A model generated the notes under the pieces. That model saw only the letters and a program-made list of their open reading frames with translations. It was not told the origin of the DNA and searched no databases. Shown here piece after piece: positions 10,660 through 18,904 of a stretch of DNA of 64,000 nucleotides (position 1 is the first letter of the stretch; every line of letters begins with the position of its first letter). Made by a program: the position numbers and the translations under genes. Source of the stretch: Faecalibacterium langellae (GTDB lineage: Bacteria; Bacillota; Clostridia; Oscillospirales; Ruminococcaceae); NCBI RefSeq assembly GCF_002549775.1, contig NZ_NMTR01000016.1, positions 62,001 to 126,000 of the forward strand. The letters are read 5' to 3'.

Positions 10660-10699
10660 GATGCAAAACCCCTCAATTTGATAAAATCATTCAGCTTTC

Positions 10700-10728
10700 A
10701 GTATAAACCAATGGTGAAATAATGTAAA
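10700..10728 (-). promoter_or_regulatory. Promoter of the LRR/VWA/MoxR/AEC operon
   Basis: TTTACA, 17-base spacer, TATACT on the minus strand, about 40 bases before the GTG start. No operator dyad is evident. Confidence 0.8.
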
Positions 10729-10730
10729 GC

Positions 10731-10761
10731 AAAAAGAGCGGGCGCATTGCTGCGCCCGCCC
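10731..10761 (-). terminator. Terminator of the ABC exporter operon
   Basis: On the minus strand an 11-bp GC-rich stem with GCAA loop is followed by T5. It lies just before the next operon's promoter. Confidence 0.9.
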
Positions 10762-10782
10762 TTGAGGAGGTAGGGAATATCG

Positions 10783-12702
10783 TTAGTTGTCGGCCAGATT
10801 GCCGGTGTAAAGCTGGTAATACTTGCCCTTTTTGGCGATCAGCTCGTCGTGGCTGCCGCGCTCGATGATGCGGCCCTGTTCCAGCACCACGATGCAGTCT
10901 GCGTTGCGGACGGTGGACAGGCGGTGCGCGATGACGAAGCTGGTGCGGCCATACATCAGGCCGTCCATGCCGCGCTGCACCAGTGCCTCGGTGCGGGTGT
11001 CGATGGAGGAAGTTGCTTCGTCCAGGATCAGCACCGGCGGGTCGGCCACGGCTGCGCGGGCAATGGCCAGCAGCTGGCGCTGGCCCTGCGACAGGTTTGC
11101 ACCGTCGCCTGTCAGCATGGTGTTGTAGCCATCCGGCAGGCGCTGGATGAAGCCGTCTGCGTTGGCGAGCCGTGCAGCGGCCACACACTCCTCGTCGCTG
11201 GCGTCCAGACGGCCATAGCGGATGTTTTCCATGACCGTGCCGGTGAACAGATGGGTGTCCTGCAGTACGATGCCGAGAGAGCGGCGCAGGTCGGCCTTTT
11301 TGATCTTGTGGATGTTGATGCCGTCGTAACGGATCTTGCCGTCCTGAATGTCGTAGAAGCGGTTGATGAGGTTCGTGATGGTGGTCTTGCCGGCACCGGT
11401 GGAGCCGACAAAGGCGATCTTCTGGCCCGGACGGCCATAGAGGTTGATGTCGTGCAGGACCGTCTTCTCCGGCACATAACCAAAGTCTACATCCGTGAAG
11501 GTGATGTTGCCTTCCAGCTTGTGGTAGGTGGTGGTGCCGTCGTGGTGGGGGTGCTTCCACGCCCACAGGCCGGTGCGCTCGGTGGTCTCCACCAGATTAT
11601 CCTCGCGGTCGTACTTGGCGTTCACGAGGGTCACATAGCCCTCGTCGGTCTCGCTTTCCTCGTCCATCATTTTGAAGATACGCTCAGCACCGGCCAGCGC
11701 CATGATGATGCTGTTGGCCTGCATGGATACCTGACTGATGGGCATGTTGAAGCTCTTGTTCAGAGAAAGGAAGGCCACCACGGTGCCCAGCGTCATGCCG
11801 CCGATGCCGCCCACGGCCATGGCTGCACCCACCAGTGCGCAGATGGCGTAGCTGATGTTGCCCAGCTGGGCGTTGACGGGCATCATGATGTTGGCAAAGC
11901 TGTTGGCCTTGTTGGCGCTGTCCTTCAGCTGATCGTTCAGCTCACGGAAACCGGCCAGAGCCTTCTGCTCGTGGGTGAACACCTTGACCACCTTCTGGCC
12001 TTCCATCATTTCTTCGATGTAGCCGTTCACCTTGCCGAGGTCGCGCTGCTGCTGGATGAAGTACTTGCCGGACTGCTGGGTGATCTTTTTGGAGCAGAAC
12101 AGCATCAGGGCCACCATCAGCATGGTGACGATGGTGAGCTGCCAGCTCAGCAGGCACATGCTGAAGAAGACGGACACGATGGTGATGACGCTGGAAACCA
12201 GCTGCGGGATGCTCTGGCTGAGCATCTGGCGCAGGGTGTCCACGTCGTTGGTGTACACGGACATGATGTCGCCGTGGGGGTGCTGGTCAAAATACTTGAT
12301 GGGCAGGCTCTCCATGTGGGTGAACAGCTGGATGCGCAGGTTGCGCAGGGTGCCCTGGGTCACGTTGACCATGGTGCGGGCGTTGAGCCAGGCCGCCAGA
12401 ATGCCGATGACATAGATGACGCCCACCCGCAGCAGGGCTGCTGCCAGCGGGGCAAAATCGGGGTTCTGCTGCTGAGTCATGGGCACGATGTAATCGTCCA
12501 TCAGCGTCTGCAAAAACAGGCTGGCCTGCACGTTGGCCAGCGCGCTGACCACGATGCACACCAGAACAAGGATGCAGTGGGGCAGATAGTGCCGGAACAC
12601 TTCGCCCATGATGCGCTTGAGCAGCAAGCCCGGGTTTTCCACTTTGGGCTTGGGGCCCATGCCGCGCGGGCCGGGGCCGCGTACTTCTTTTGCCTGTGCC
12701 AT
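10783..12702 (-). CDS. ABC exporter half-transporter, catalytically complete subunit
   Basis: A 639-residue type IV exporter half: about 40 charged residues, six membrane helices, then a nucleotide-binding domain. Walker A is GSTGAGKTT, the signature is LSQGQ, and Walker B is LILDEATSSID with the catalytic Glu. The start codon overlaps the stop of the partner gene (TAATG), with GGAGGTGA upstream, so both halves are made together. About 45 residues (11520-11670, ERTGLWAWKHPHHDG region) are inserted before the nucleotide-binding domain. Heterodimers of this kind export drugs or peptides in Firmicutes; the substrate cannot be read from sequence. Confidence 0.93.
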   Translation of the reverse strand: MAQAKEVRGPGPRGMGPKPKVENPGLLLKRIMGEVFRHYLPHCILVLVCIVVSALANVQASLFLQTLMDDYIVPMTQQQNPDFAPLAAALLRVGVIYVIGILAAWLNARTMVNVTQGTLRNLRIQLFTHMESLPIKYFDQHPHGDIMSVYTNDVDTLRQMLSQSIPQLVSSVITIVSVFFSMCLLSWQLTIVTMLMVALMLFCSKKITQQSGKYFIQQQRDLGKVNGYIEEMMEGQKVVKVFTHEQKALAGFRELNDQLKDSANKANSFANIMMPVNAQLGNISYAICALVGAAMAVGGIGGMTLGTVVAFLSLNKSFNMPISQVSMQANSIIMALAGAERIFKMMDEESETDEGYVTLVNAKYDREDNLVETTERTGLWAWKHPHHDGTTTYHKLEGNITFTDVDFGYVPEKTVLHDINLYGRPGQKIAFVGSTGAGKTTITNLINRFYDIQDGKIRYDGINIHKIKKADLRRSLGIVLQDTHLFTGTVMENIRYGRLDASDEECVAAARLANADGFIQRLPDGYNTMLTGDGANLSQGQRQLLAIARAAVADPPVLILDEATSSIDTRTEALVQRGMDGLMYGRTSFVIAHRLSTVRNADCIVVLEQGRIIERGSHDELIAKKGKYYQLYTGNLADN

Positions 12703-14453
12703 TACTGCTCACCTCCCTGCTTATCGAAATCGCCGCCGCCCTGGGTCTGGCTGTTGTAAACTTCCTGATAGATGGCGTTGGTCTTCAGCAATTCTTCGTG
12801 AGTGCCCAGACCATTGATCTTGCCGTTATCCAGCACAAGGATGCGGTCGGCATCCTGCACCGAGGAAATACGCTGTGCAATGATGATCTTGGTGGTGCCG
12901 GGGATCTCCTCGCGGAACGCCTTGCGGATCTTGGCGTCGGTGGCGGTATCCACGGCGCTGGTGGAGTCGTCCAAAATCAGCACCTTCGGCTTGCGCAGCA
13001 GGGCGCGGGCGATGGTCAGGCGCTGCTTCTGGCCGCCGGACACGTTGGAGCCGCCCTGCTCGATCCAGGTATTATATTTATCCGGGAAGCGCTCGATGAA
13101 CTCATCGGCGCAGGCCAGCTTTGCCACGCGGATGCATTCTTCCTCGCTGGCGTTCTCGTCGCCCCAGCGCAGGTTATCCAGAATGGTGCCGCTGAACAGC
13201 ACATTCTTCTGCAGCACCATGGACACTTCGCGGCGCAGCACGTCGAGGTTGTAGTCGCGGACGTCCACGCCGCCCACCTTCACGGTGCCGGTCTCGGCAT
13301 CGTACAGGCGGGGGATCAGCTGCACAAGGCTGGACTTTGCGCTGCCGGTGCCGCCGATGATACCCAAGGTCTCGCCGGGCTTGATGCGGAAGGTGATGTC
13401 GTTCAGCACCGGCTGGCCGCTGCCGTGCTTATACTTGAAGGTGACGTGCTCGAACTCGATGCCGCCGTCGGCCACCTGCTGTACGGGCTGCTTTGCCGGG
13501 GGCAGGTCGGTGGTCTCGTCCAGCACTTCCACGATACGCTTGGCCGAAGCGGCGGACATGGCGATCATCACAAAGGCCATGCTCAGCATCATCAGAGCCA
13601 TGAGGATGTTCATGACGTAACCGAACAGGGCATTCAGCTGTCCGGTGGTAATGGCACCATGGAGCACATATTTTGCGCCGAACCAGCTCAGGGCAATGTT
13701 GCAGCCGTACACCGCCACCAGCATGGCAGGGTTATTGAAGCTCAGACGGCTCTCAGCGTTGACGAACTGGTCGTAGAGGCTCTGGCAGGCCTTGGTGTAC
13801 TTCTCGTTCTCAAAGCCCTCACGCACAAAGCTCTTGACCACGCGGATGGCGGACACATTCTCCTGCACCGAGGCGTTCAGGTTGTCGTAGTTCTTGAACA
13901 CGCGGTCAAAGATGTGGAAGGTGGGGATCATGATGCTGGCCAGCACCACCACCAGAAAGACTACCGCCACCACGAACACCAGCGACAACGGGCCGCCGAT
14001 GACCACAGCCATGAACAGTGCGAACACCAGATGCACCGGGGCACGCACGCACATGCGTTCGATCATCTGGAAGGCGTTCTGCACATTGGTCACGTCGGTG
14101 GTCATGCGGGTGACAAGGCCCGCCGTGGAGAACTTGTCGATATTGGAAAAAGAATAATGCTGGATGTTCTCATACATGGCATCGCGCAGGTTGCCGGCAA
14201 AGCCGGTGGATGCCTCGGCGGCGTACTTGCCGGCCAGAACGCCCAGCAGCAGAGCAACGGCTGCCACCAGGAAAGTGAGCAGGCCGTACTTGATGATGGC
14301 ATGCATGTCGCCCTTTTCAATGCCCAGGTCGATGATGAAGGCCATGATGGTGGGCAGAAGCACATCCATGACGGCTTCCAGAGCGGCAAAGAGCGGTGTC
14401 AGGACTGCGGCGCGTTTGTACTCGCCCAGATGTGACACTAACTTTTTGATCAT
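12702..14453 (-). CDS. ABC exporter half-transporter with degenerate catalytic site
   Basis: A 583-residue partner half with six membrane helices (residues 1-310) and a nucleotide-binding domain. Walker A is GGTGSAKSS, the signature VSGGQ is intact, but Walker B reads LILDDSTSAVD: Asp replaces the catalytic Glu. This is the usual asymmetry of heterodimeric exporters, where one ATP site is non-hydrolytic. ATG 14453 follows AGGAGGTAA. It is the first gene of the operon, with a promoter at 14496-14523 and a marR gene just upstream, so regulation by that repressor is likely. Confidence 0.93.
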   Translation of the reverse strand: MIKKLVSHLGEYKRAAVLTPLFAALEAVMDVLLPTIMAFIIDLGIEKGDMHAIIKYGLLTFLVAAVALLLGVLAGKYAAEASTGFAGNLRDAMYENIQHYSFSNIDKFSTAGLVTRMTTDVTNVQNAFQMIERMCVRAPVHLVFALFMAVVIGGPLSLVFVVAVVFLVVVLASIMIPTFHIFDRVFKNYDNLNASVQENVSAIRVVKSFVREGFENEKYTKACQSLYDQFVNAESRLSFNNPAMLVAVYGCNIALSWFGAKYVLHGAITTGQLNALFGYVMNILMALMMLSMAFVMIAMSAASAKRIVEVLDETTDLPPAKQPVQQVADGGIEFEHVTFKYKHGSGQPVLNDITFRIKPGETLGIIGGTGSAKSSLVQLIPRLYDAETGTVKVGGVDVRDYNLDVLRREVSMVLQKNVLFSGTILDNLRWGDENASEEECIRVAKLACADEFIERFPDKYNTWIEQGGSNVSGGQKQRLTIARALLRKPKVLILDDSTSAVDTATDAKIRKAFREEIPGTTKIIIAQRISSVQDADRILVLDNGKINGLGTHEELLKTNAIYQEVYNSQTQGGGDFDKQGGEQ

Positions 14454-14495
14454 CTGAGTTACCTCCTGTTAATTTTATTTGTTTGGTACAGAACA

Positions 14496-14523
14496 ATTCT
14501 ATACAAAACATTTTAATTGTCAA
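14496..14523 (-). promoter_or_regulatory. ABC exporter promoter with overlapping operator-like dyad
   Basis: TTGACA, 16-base spacer, TAGAAT on the minus strand. The -10 is embedded in AGAATTGTTCT, which resembles the half-site AGAACTGTT of the dyad in front of marR. A repressor bound here would block the -10. Confidence 0.75.
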
Positions 14524-14613
14524 GTCCTGCGGAAAAGTTTCGAAAAATGTTCATAATTACTAATTTAACGAACATATTTTCAGCAGGTTGCACGGGAAAA
14601 CTACAACTGACCC

Positions 14614-14847
14614 GGGGCGGCGGGCCGGGAGTTTTTCCGAAGACCGTCCGCTGGGGTGGGACCCTGTTGCCGAAGGCAATAGGGCGGGCGATGGAATGGC
14701 CTGCAACGACGGCGACCGCCGCCAGTGGCGGAAACAGGGAGCTATTGTTGGGGCCGCGGCCAGCAAGACGCAAGCGGTAGCGAAGCGGATGCTGGGAGCC
14801 GCAACCCGAACTCATGTCCGAGGAGAAAGCTACCGACACACCGCCCC
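14614..14847 (+). repeat. 230-bp dispersed structured repeat, copy 1
   Basis: Copy 1 of three (others at 16527-16756 and 47394-47621). Outer arms GGGGCGG (14614) and CCGCCCC (14841) are complementary, followed inward by imperfect inverted repeats AGTTTTTCCGAAGAC and GTCCGAGGAGAAAGCT. Inside are a long hairpin (CCCTGTTGCC-GAA-GGCAATAGGG) and a CCGCC-AGT-GGCGG hairpin. A reading frame is open through it but lacks a ribosome site, so I do not call a gene. It lies between marR and the exporter genes, on the opposite strand. Confidence 0.8.
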
Positions 14848-14854
14848 TTTTGCG

Positions 14855-15337
14855 TCACTGCAGTGCTTCCCGCAGTTTGTTCAGCAGCCGCAGCAGCTCG
14901 GCGTTTTCCTCCTCCGTCAGCAGACCGGCCACATAGTCGTCGGTCTGGTGGAAGGTGAGCATCGTTTTTTCGTGGAACTGCACACCTGCCTCAGTGAGCA
15001 CCAGCTGCTTGAGCCGGGCGTCCTGCGGCACGCTGCGCCGCTCAATGTAGCCCTTGCGCTCCATCAGCTGCAGGATGTTGGTCACGGTGGAGCGGGTGAT
15101 GGAAAACTCCCGCTCGATGTCCCGCTGGAACACCGGAGTGTCCGGGTGGCGGTAGAGGTATTCAATGATCCACCCATGCATGGGGGTGGCCTGTTCCACC
15201 TCGTTCTCGCGGGAAAACTGGTTGATCTTGCGGAAGATCAGGTTGTCCACGCGGCGAATTTGTGCCGGGATGACCTGCGGGCCTTCCCAGGGGGGATCGG
15301 TGCATTTGCAGCACTCGTCTTTGATCTCGTCACACAT
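14855..15337 (-). CDS. MarR-family transcriptional regulator
   Basis: A 160-residue winged-helix regulator. The recognition region is about residues 70-105 (FQRDIEREFSITRSTVTNIL, then the wing RSVPQDARLKQLVLT). The N-terminus is unusually Cys-rich: Cys2, Cys9, Cys10 and Cys12, which could sense oxidants or metal; this is inference. It is transcribed toward the ABC exporter and probably represses both itself and the exporter, because similar half-sites lie in both promoters. It has a strong promoter of its own. It is separated from the exporter by a 230-bp repeat, so exporter transcription probably relies mostly on its own promoter. Confidence 0.9.
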   Translation of the reverse strand: MCDEIKDECCKCTDPPWEGPQVIPAQIRRVDNLIFRKINQFSRENEVEQATPMHGWIIEYLYRHPDTPVFQRDIEREFSITRSTVTNILQLMERKGYIERRSVPQDARLKQLVLTEAGVQFHEKTMLTFHQTDDYVAGLLTEEENAELLRLLNKLREALQ

Positions 15338-15370
15338 AATGGTTTTGTCCTTTTGATTGTTTTGATGCTG

Positions 15371-15433
15371 AACAGTTTCTAATAGAACTGTTTGATAGCA
15401 TACATATTATACAGCGCTCAAAGGGATTGTCAA
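15371..15433 (-). promoter_or_regulatory. marR promoter and operator
   Basis: TTGACA (15428-15433), 16-base spacer, TATAAT (15406-15411) on the minus strand. Just downstream, 15371-15392 is a near-perfect dyad AACAGTT-TCTAATAG-AACTGTT covering the start of transcription, as expected for autorepression. Confidence 0.82.
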
Positions 15434-15440
15434 GGGGAAG

Positions 15441-15548
15441 AAAACGATTTTAAATGCCCTCCGCTTTGCTCTGGGCATAAAATAATGAAATATTATTTTT
15501 AATATTGCAAACCAGCCAAGCCTGCGGGCTTGGCTGGTTTGCTTTTTT
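15441..15548 (+). ncRNA. Orphan copy of the pseudoknot-like motif plus terminator
   Basis: Plus-strand ATGCCC (15454-15459), loop with CCGCT, GGGCAT (15473-15478), then an AT-rich stretch and a 16-bp terminator hairpin with TGCG loop (15507-15542) and T6. The downstream AGCGG arm seen in other copies is missing. No plus-strand gene precedes it, so it may be a stand-alone small RNA or a decayed remnant. Confidence 0.5.
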
Positions 15549-15658
15549 CACGGAAGGGGCCGCAGTTGCAAGCAGCATATTTTCCGGCTGCGCGGTCATT
15601 TCCGAAGGAAATAAGCGCAGCAGATGAGGTTTCCATTTTGGACCTTTCCTGTGAAAAT

Positions 15659-15757
15659 GCAACAGCAGACAGCCCGCAGGCTGTCTGCTGTTGCTCTATT
15701 ATTAAAATACCTTTCCGCTAAATATGCCCAGAGCAAAGCGGAGGGCATTCTAAATCG
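15659..15757 (-). promoter_or_regulatory. 3' UTR pseudoknot-like motif and terminator of the DedA gene
   Basis: Reading the minus strand after the DedA stop: ATGCCC-T-CCGCT-TTGCTCT-GGGCAT-ATTT-AGCGG, in which ATGCCC pairs with GGGCAT and CCGCT (inside that loop) can pair with AGCGG. Then comes an AT-rich run and a 16-bp terminator hairpin with C(UGCG)G cap (15659-15694) and T4. Between this and the opposing 15441 unit (15549-15658) I see nothing else. Confidence 0.6.
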
Positions 15758-16348
15758 TCATTCCAGATTGTGCCGTTTGCAGAAATGTTTGCTGGCAAGG
15801 TACATGCCGCACCAGATGAGAACGGCAAGGATGAGATACACCGGGTTCTTCATGGAGCTGACCAGCGACTGCCCGAACACCGCCATCATGGCCACCATGA
15901 CACCCTTGCCCAGCAGCATGGTGATGAGATAACGCTTCTCGTCAAAGTCCGAGATGCCAAAGGCCAGATGCATGAAGGAGCTGGGGGTGAAGGGCAGCAG
16001 CGTGAGCATGAGCAGCGACGAAGTGTCGAAGCGGTTCACCCATTGCTGGGCCTTTTCCAGCTTGGGCCAGCGGGAAGCCAGCTTCCAGAAATAGCGCTTG
16101 ACCAGCCGCCGCCACAGCAGAAACATGATGCTGCCGCCCAGCGCCACACCGGCCCAGCTATAGATAAAGCCCAGCAGGCCGCCGTGGGCCGCCACGTTCA
16201 GCGCCACGATGGCAATGAGCGGCAGCGGCGGGAAGAAGGACTCTACCATCGCCAGCGTGATGGGTGCCAGCGGCCCCAGATTGCCGAAGCCGTTCAGGAG
16301 GTTCTCCCAGAATTCCAGCGTGCCCAGCTGGTGCAGCCAAAGATTCAT
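15758..16348 (-). CDS. DedA/VTT-domain membrane protein
   Basis: A 196-residue inner-membrane protein of the VTT (TVP38/TMEM64/DedA-like) family, linked elsewhere to lipid flipping and envelope homeostasis. Hydrophobic helices lie near residues 25-75, 120-150 and 165-190. The re-entrant segment ESFFPPLPLIAIVALNV and the motif LPFTPSSFMHLAFG are present. I start at ATG 16348 (MNLWLHQLG), because the upstream in-frame extension (to 16417) is basic and lacks a membrane or conserved segment. The ribosome site is weak (GGGACGG at a long distance). Its 3' end carries the pseudoknot-like motif. Confidence 0.85.
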   Translation of the reverse strand: MNLWLHQLGTLEFWENLLNGFGNLGPLAPITLAMVESFFPPLPLIAIVALNVAAHGGLLGFIYSWAGVALGGSIMFLLWRRLVKRYFWKLASRWPKLEKAQQWVNRFDTSSLLMLTLLPFTPSSFMHLAFGISDFDEKRYLITMLLGKGVMVAMMAVFGQSLVSSMKNPVYLILAVLIWCGMYLASKHFCKRHNLE

Positions 16349-16526
16349 TGTGTGTATCCGTCCCTTCTGCCTGCGCCCTTTCCCGCAGCGCAGGCCGTCT
16401 ATCCGTAGTATATCCACATTCTATGACAGAGACGTGAACAGAAAGCGACTTTTTTCGCCCTGCCGCGTCTCTCTGTGAATTGATACGAGACAGCCGGGCG
16501 TTTTTCTGCAAAAAAGTGCGTGGTAA

Positions 16527-16756
16527 GTCTGTGCGTCGGAAGCTTTCTCCTCGGACACGAGTTCGGGTTGCGGCTCCCAGCATCCGCTTCGCTACCGCTT
16601 GCGTCTTGCTGGCCGCGGCCCCAACAATAGCTCCCTGTTTCCGCCACTGGCGGCGGTCGCCGTCGTTGCAGGCCATTCCATCGCCCGCCCTATTGCCTTC
16701 GGCAACAGGGTCCCACCCCAGCGGACGGTCCTCAGAGAAACTACCGACGCGCAGAC
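16527..16756 (-). repeat. 230-bp dispersed structured repeat, copy 2
   Basis: Copy 2, minus orientation. Outer arms are 13 bases at each end (16744-16756 and 16527-16539), complementary except for one G-T pair, and different in sequence from the arms of copy 1. Inner inverted repeats and the internal hairpins match copy 1 closely. It occupies most of the gap between the exonuclease stop and the DedA start, in the same direction as those genes. The remaining 16349-16526 shows no clear promoter. Confidence 0.8.
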
Positions 16757-16796
16757 GAATACAACAGCTCCCCGCTGGTCTGCTTTACTCTGCGCT

Positions 16797-17774
16797 CTAC
16801 TTCTCCGCGCGGGCCTTCAGGCGTTCCAGCTGGGCGGTGCGCTGCTTCTCCCACCGGGCGAGGGATGCTTCGTCCGGCACCTGCAGGCAGCGGGCGTAGC
16901 TCCAGTGCAGGCCGTCGCGGCGGGCCAGCTTGTACCGCTGGAAGACGCCTTTGCCCACGTCATTGCCGCTGCCGGCGCAGTGGGGGCACTGGCTCAGGGT
17001 GTACCAACTGTTGCTGCCCTTTTTCAGCCACACGTCGTCCGGCGTCAGCGGTGTGCCGCACTCCGGGCAGTGCATGGTGTAAATTTTCGGGTCGGTGCGC
17101 CAGGCGTACTGCTCCACATAGCCGTGGAAGACTGCAAAATCCCGGTAGTCGCCGGGGGCGGGGCACAGGCTGGCCCGCAGGGAGTCTTCCTCGGTGGGGT
17201 AGGCGGCAAGGCCTGCCCGCAGGTCGAGCAAACGGCAGACATCGGCGGTGTAGAGCGTGTCGGACAGGGCATCGTGGAACTGCCGCTCCATGGGGATGCC
17301 CATCCGGGTGACGACGCTTTCCAGCGTCATGCCCTCGCCCTCCTTGCGCGGGTGCTCCCGCAGGAACACCTGCTGCAGGTCGTACCAGACAGTGGGCTTC
17401 GATTCGTCGATGTTGCAGAGAAATAAGTTCTGCTTGAGCACCGGAACATCGTCCATGCCCCACTCGGCAAACTCGGCGTCCGGGCCGCACCACTGCATGA
17501 AGCGGCGCAGGCCCTGCACGATGGGCTCGCCCTTGTCGAGGTCGGCCTGGGTCAGGCCGGTGACCTTGGCGATGTGGTGCTGCAGCTTGCGGAAGATGCG
17601 GGGCTTCAGGTGGATGGAAAAGGTGTCCAGCACGTTGGCATCCTCGTCGATCTTCACGGCACCGATCTCCACGATCTCGCCCCGGAAGGTCTGCTGCACG
17701 CCGTGATAATTGAAGGTGTAGGGCTGGTAGCCGATGTTCCATTCCAGATCAAATAAAACCAGATTGCGCGGCAT
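16797..17774 (-). CDS. DEDDh 3'-5' exonuclease with zinc ribbon
   Basis: A 325-residue RNase T/DnaQ-like exonuclease. Exo I is LFDLEWN (Asp, Glu), Exo II lies in EWGMDD, Exo III is FHDALSDT (His, Asp). It resembles the KapD/sporulation-inhibitor-like group rather than PolC. The C-terminal 80 residues hold two Cys pairs (CPECGTPL and CPHCAG) that likely form a zinc ribbon for nucleic-acid binding. It lies 18 bases downstream of the HAD phosphatase gene and probably shares its promoter. No typical terminator is seen after the stop; the 230-bp repeat begins 40 bases later. Confidence 0.88.
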   Translation of the reverse strand: MPRNLVLFDLEWNIGYQPYTFNYHGVQQTFRGEIVEIGAVKIDEDANVLDTFSIHLKPRIFRKLQHHIAKVTGLTQADLDKGEPIVQGLRRFMQWCGPDAEFAEWGMDDVPVLKQNLFLCNIDESKPTVWYDLQQVFLREHPRKEGEGMTLESVVTRMGIPMERQFHDALSDTLYTADVCRLLDLRAGLAAYPTEEDSLRASLCPAPGDYRDFAVFHGYVEQYAWRTDPKIYTMHCPECGTPLTPDDVWLKKGSNSWYTLSQCPHCAGSGNDVGKGVFQRYKLARRDGLHWSYARCLQVPDEASLARWEKQRTAQLERLKARAEK

Positions 17775-17792
17775 TGTTTTGTGTTCCTCTCG

Positions 17793-18608
17793 TTACTCTA
17801 AAATAAACTTCTCCACCGCTTCGGCCACGCCGTCGTGGTTGTTGTCGGCTTCGGTGACGTAGTCGGCGCAGTCCTTCACGGGCGGCTCGGCGTTCTGCAT
17901 GGCCACGCCCACCCCGGCAAATTCGATCATGGAGCGGTCGTTCAGGCCGTCGCCGCAGGCCATCAGGTTCTCGCGGCCAAGGCCCATGCGTTCCAGCAAT
18001 GCGGCCAGGCTGCCGTCCTTCGCCACGCCCAGCGGCACGGCCTCGATGAAGAACGGGCTGGAGGGGTACAGGTCGGCGCGGCCCGCAAACTGCTGCTGCC
18101 CGGCGGCGCACACCGCGTCCCGGCGGGCCGGGTCCAGCGTGATGAGCATCTTGCAGATGGGGTAATCCACATACTTTGCCAGGTCGTCCACATGGATCAT
18201 GGGCAGCTTTGTGGTAAAGCACTCCTTGTTGGCCCATTCGTCGGTGTCACGTTCGCACACGATGCCCTCATGGTTGTAGGTCAGGATGGCAATATCCTGC
18301 GCGGCGGCAAAGGCGCACAGCTCGGGCACCAGGGCCGGGTCCAGCGTTTTTTCCACCAGCGTCTCGCCGGTGACGCAGTCCACGATCTTGCCGCCGTTGT
18401 AGGACAGGATGCACCCGCCCTTTTTGTCCAGCCCCAGCTCCTTTGCCAGCGGGGTGATGCCGGCGGTGGGGCGGCCGGAGGCCAGCACGACGGTGACGCC
18501 CTGCGCGATGGCGGCGTCCAGCGCGGCGCGGGTGCGGGGGGTGACGACCTTCTGGTCGTTGGTCAGGGTGCCGTCCAGGTCCAGTGCCAGAACTTTGATC
18601 TTGCTCAT
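17793..18608 (-). CDS. Cof-type HAD phosphatase
   Basis: A 271-residue HAD subfamily IIB hydrolase. Motif I is LDLDGTLTN (nucleophile Asp), motif II VVLASGRPT, motif III a Lys near VAKDGSL, and motif IV GDGLNDRSMI. Such enzymes dephosphorylate sugar phosphates and cofactor phosphates in the cytosol; specificity cannot be read from sequence. The C-terminus ADNNHDGVAEAVEKF is typical of the family. A paralogue is present at 28329-29237 with the same C-terminal pattern (ADCDHDGVAEILEKL). Confidence 0.92.
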   Translation of the reverse strand: MSKIKVLALDLDGTLTNDQKVVTPRTRAALDAAIAQGVTVVLASGRPTAGITPLAKELGLDKKGGCILSYNGGKIVDCVTGETLVEKTLDPALVPELCAFAAAQDIAILTYNHEGIVCERDTDEWANKECFTTKLPMIHVDDLAKYVDYPICKMLITLDPARRDAVCAAGQQQFAGRADLYPSSPFFIEAVPLGVAKDGSLAALLERMGLGRENLMACGDGLNDRSMIEFAGVGVAMQNAEPPVKDCADYVTEADNNHDGVAEAVEKFILE

Positions 18609-18654
18609 CTATAACATTCCTCTCTCTTGCGGAAATAAGACACTTACATCTTCT

Positions 18655-18684
18655 ATTGTACAATGAAATGCGCCCAACTTTCAA
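18655..18684 (-). promoter_or_regulatory. Promoter of HAD phosphatase-exonuclease operon
   Basis: TTGAAA, 18-base spacer, TACAAT on the minus strand, about 45 bases before the ATG. Confidence 0.65.
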
Positions 18685-18817
18685 CCCTTCCGGCACGGTT
18701 TGTGGGAAAAGCGGGATTTTACACACTTTTCCAGGGCTTTACATTGGGCGGGGAACGCCCGCGCCGGTTTTACCAAAGCTTTGCAGCGGCATGGTTTTTT
18801 GCAGCCCGGCGGCGCGC

Positions 18818-18823
18818 TACAAT
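18818..18823 (+). promoter_or_regulatory. Possible -10 of the alkaline phosphatase gene
   Basis: TACAAT with only a T-rich -35 region (18795-18800). No Pho-box-like direct repeats were recognised. Confidence 0.3.
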
Positions 18824-18904
18824 AAAAGCGTTCCCGCAAGATGACAAAACGGGGCCTGAGGCAGGCCCGCAGCGTTTGATGAGATGAAAAGAGAGGATCA
18901 CGTT

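Noticed and set aside
14588-15382. Long open frame through repeat copy 1 (MHGKTTTDPGRRAG...)
   Set aside because: The frame stays open because the repeat is GC-rich; it lacks a ribosome site and runs antisense across marR. The same peptide recurs in the other copies only because the DNA is repeated.
16158-16676. Frame through repeat copy 2 ending antisense-free in the DedA region
   Set aside because: It starts inside the repeat and overlaps the DedA gene in another frame, with no Shine-Dalgarno site.
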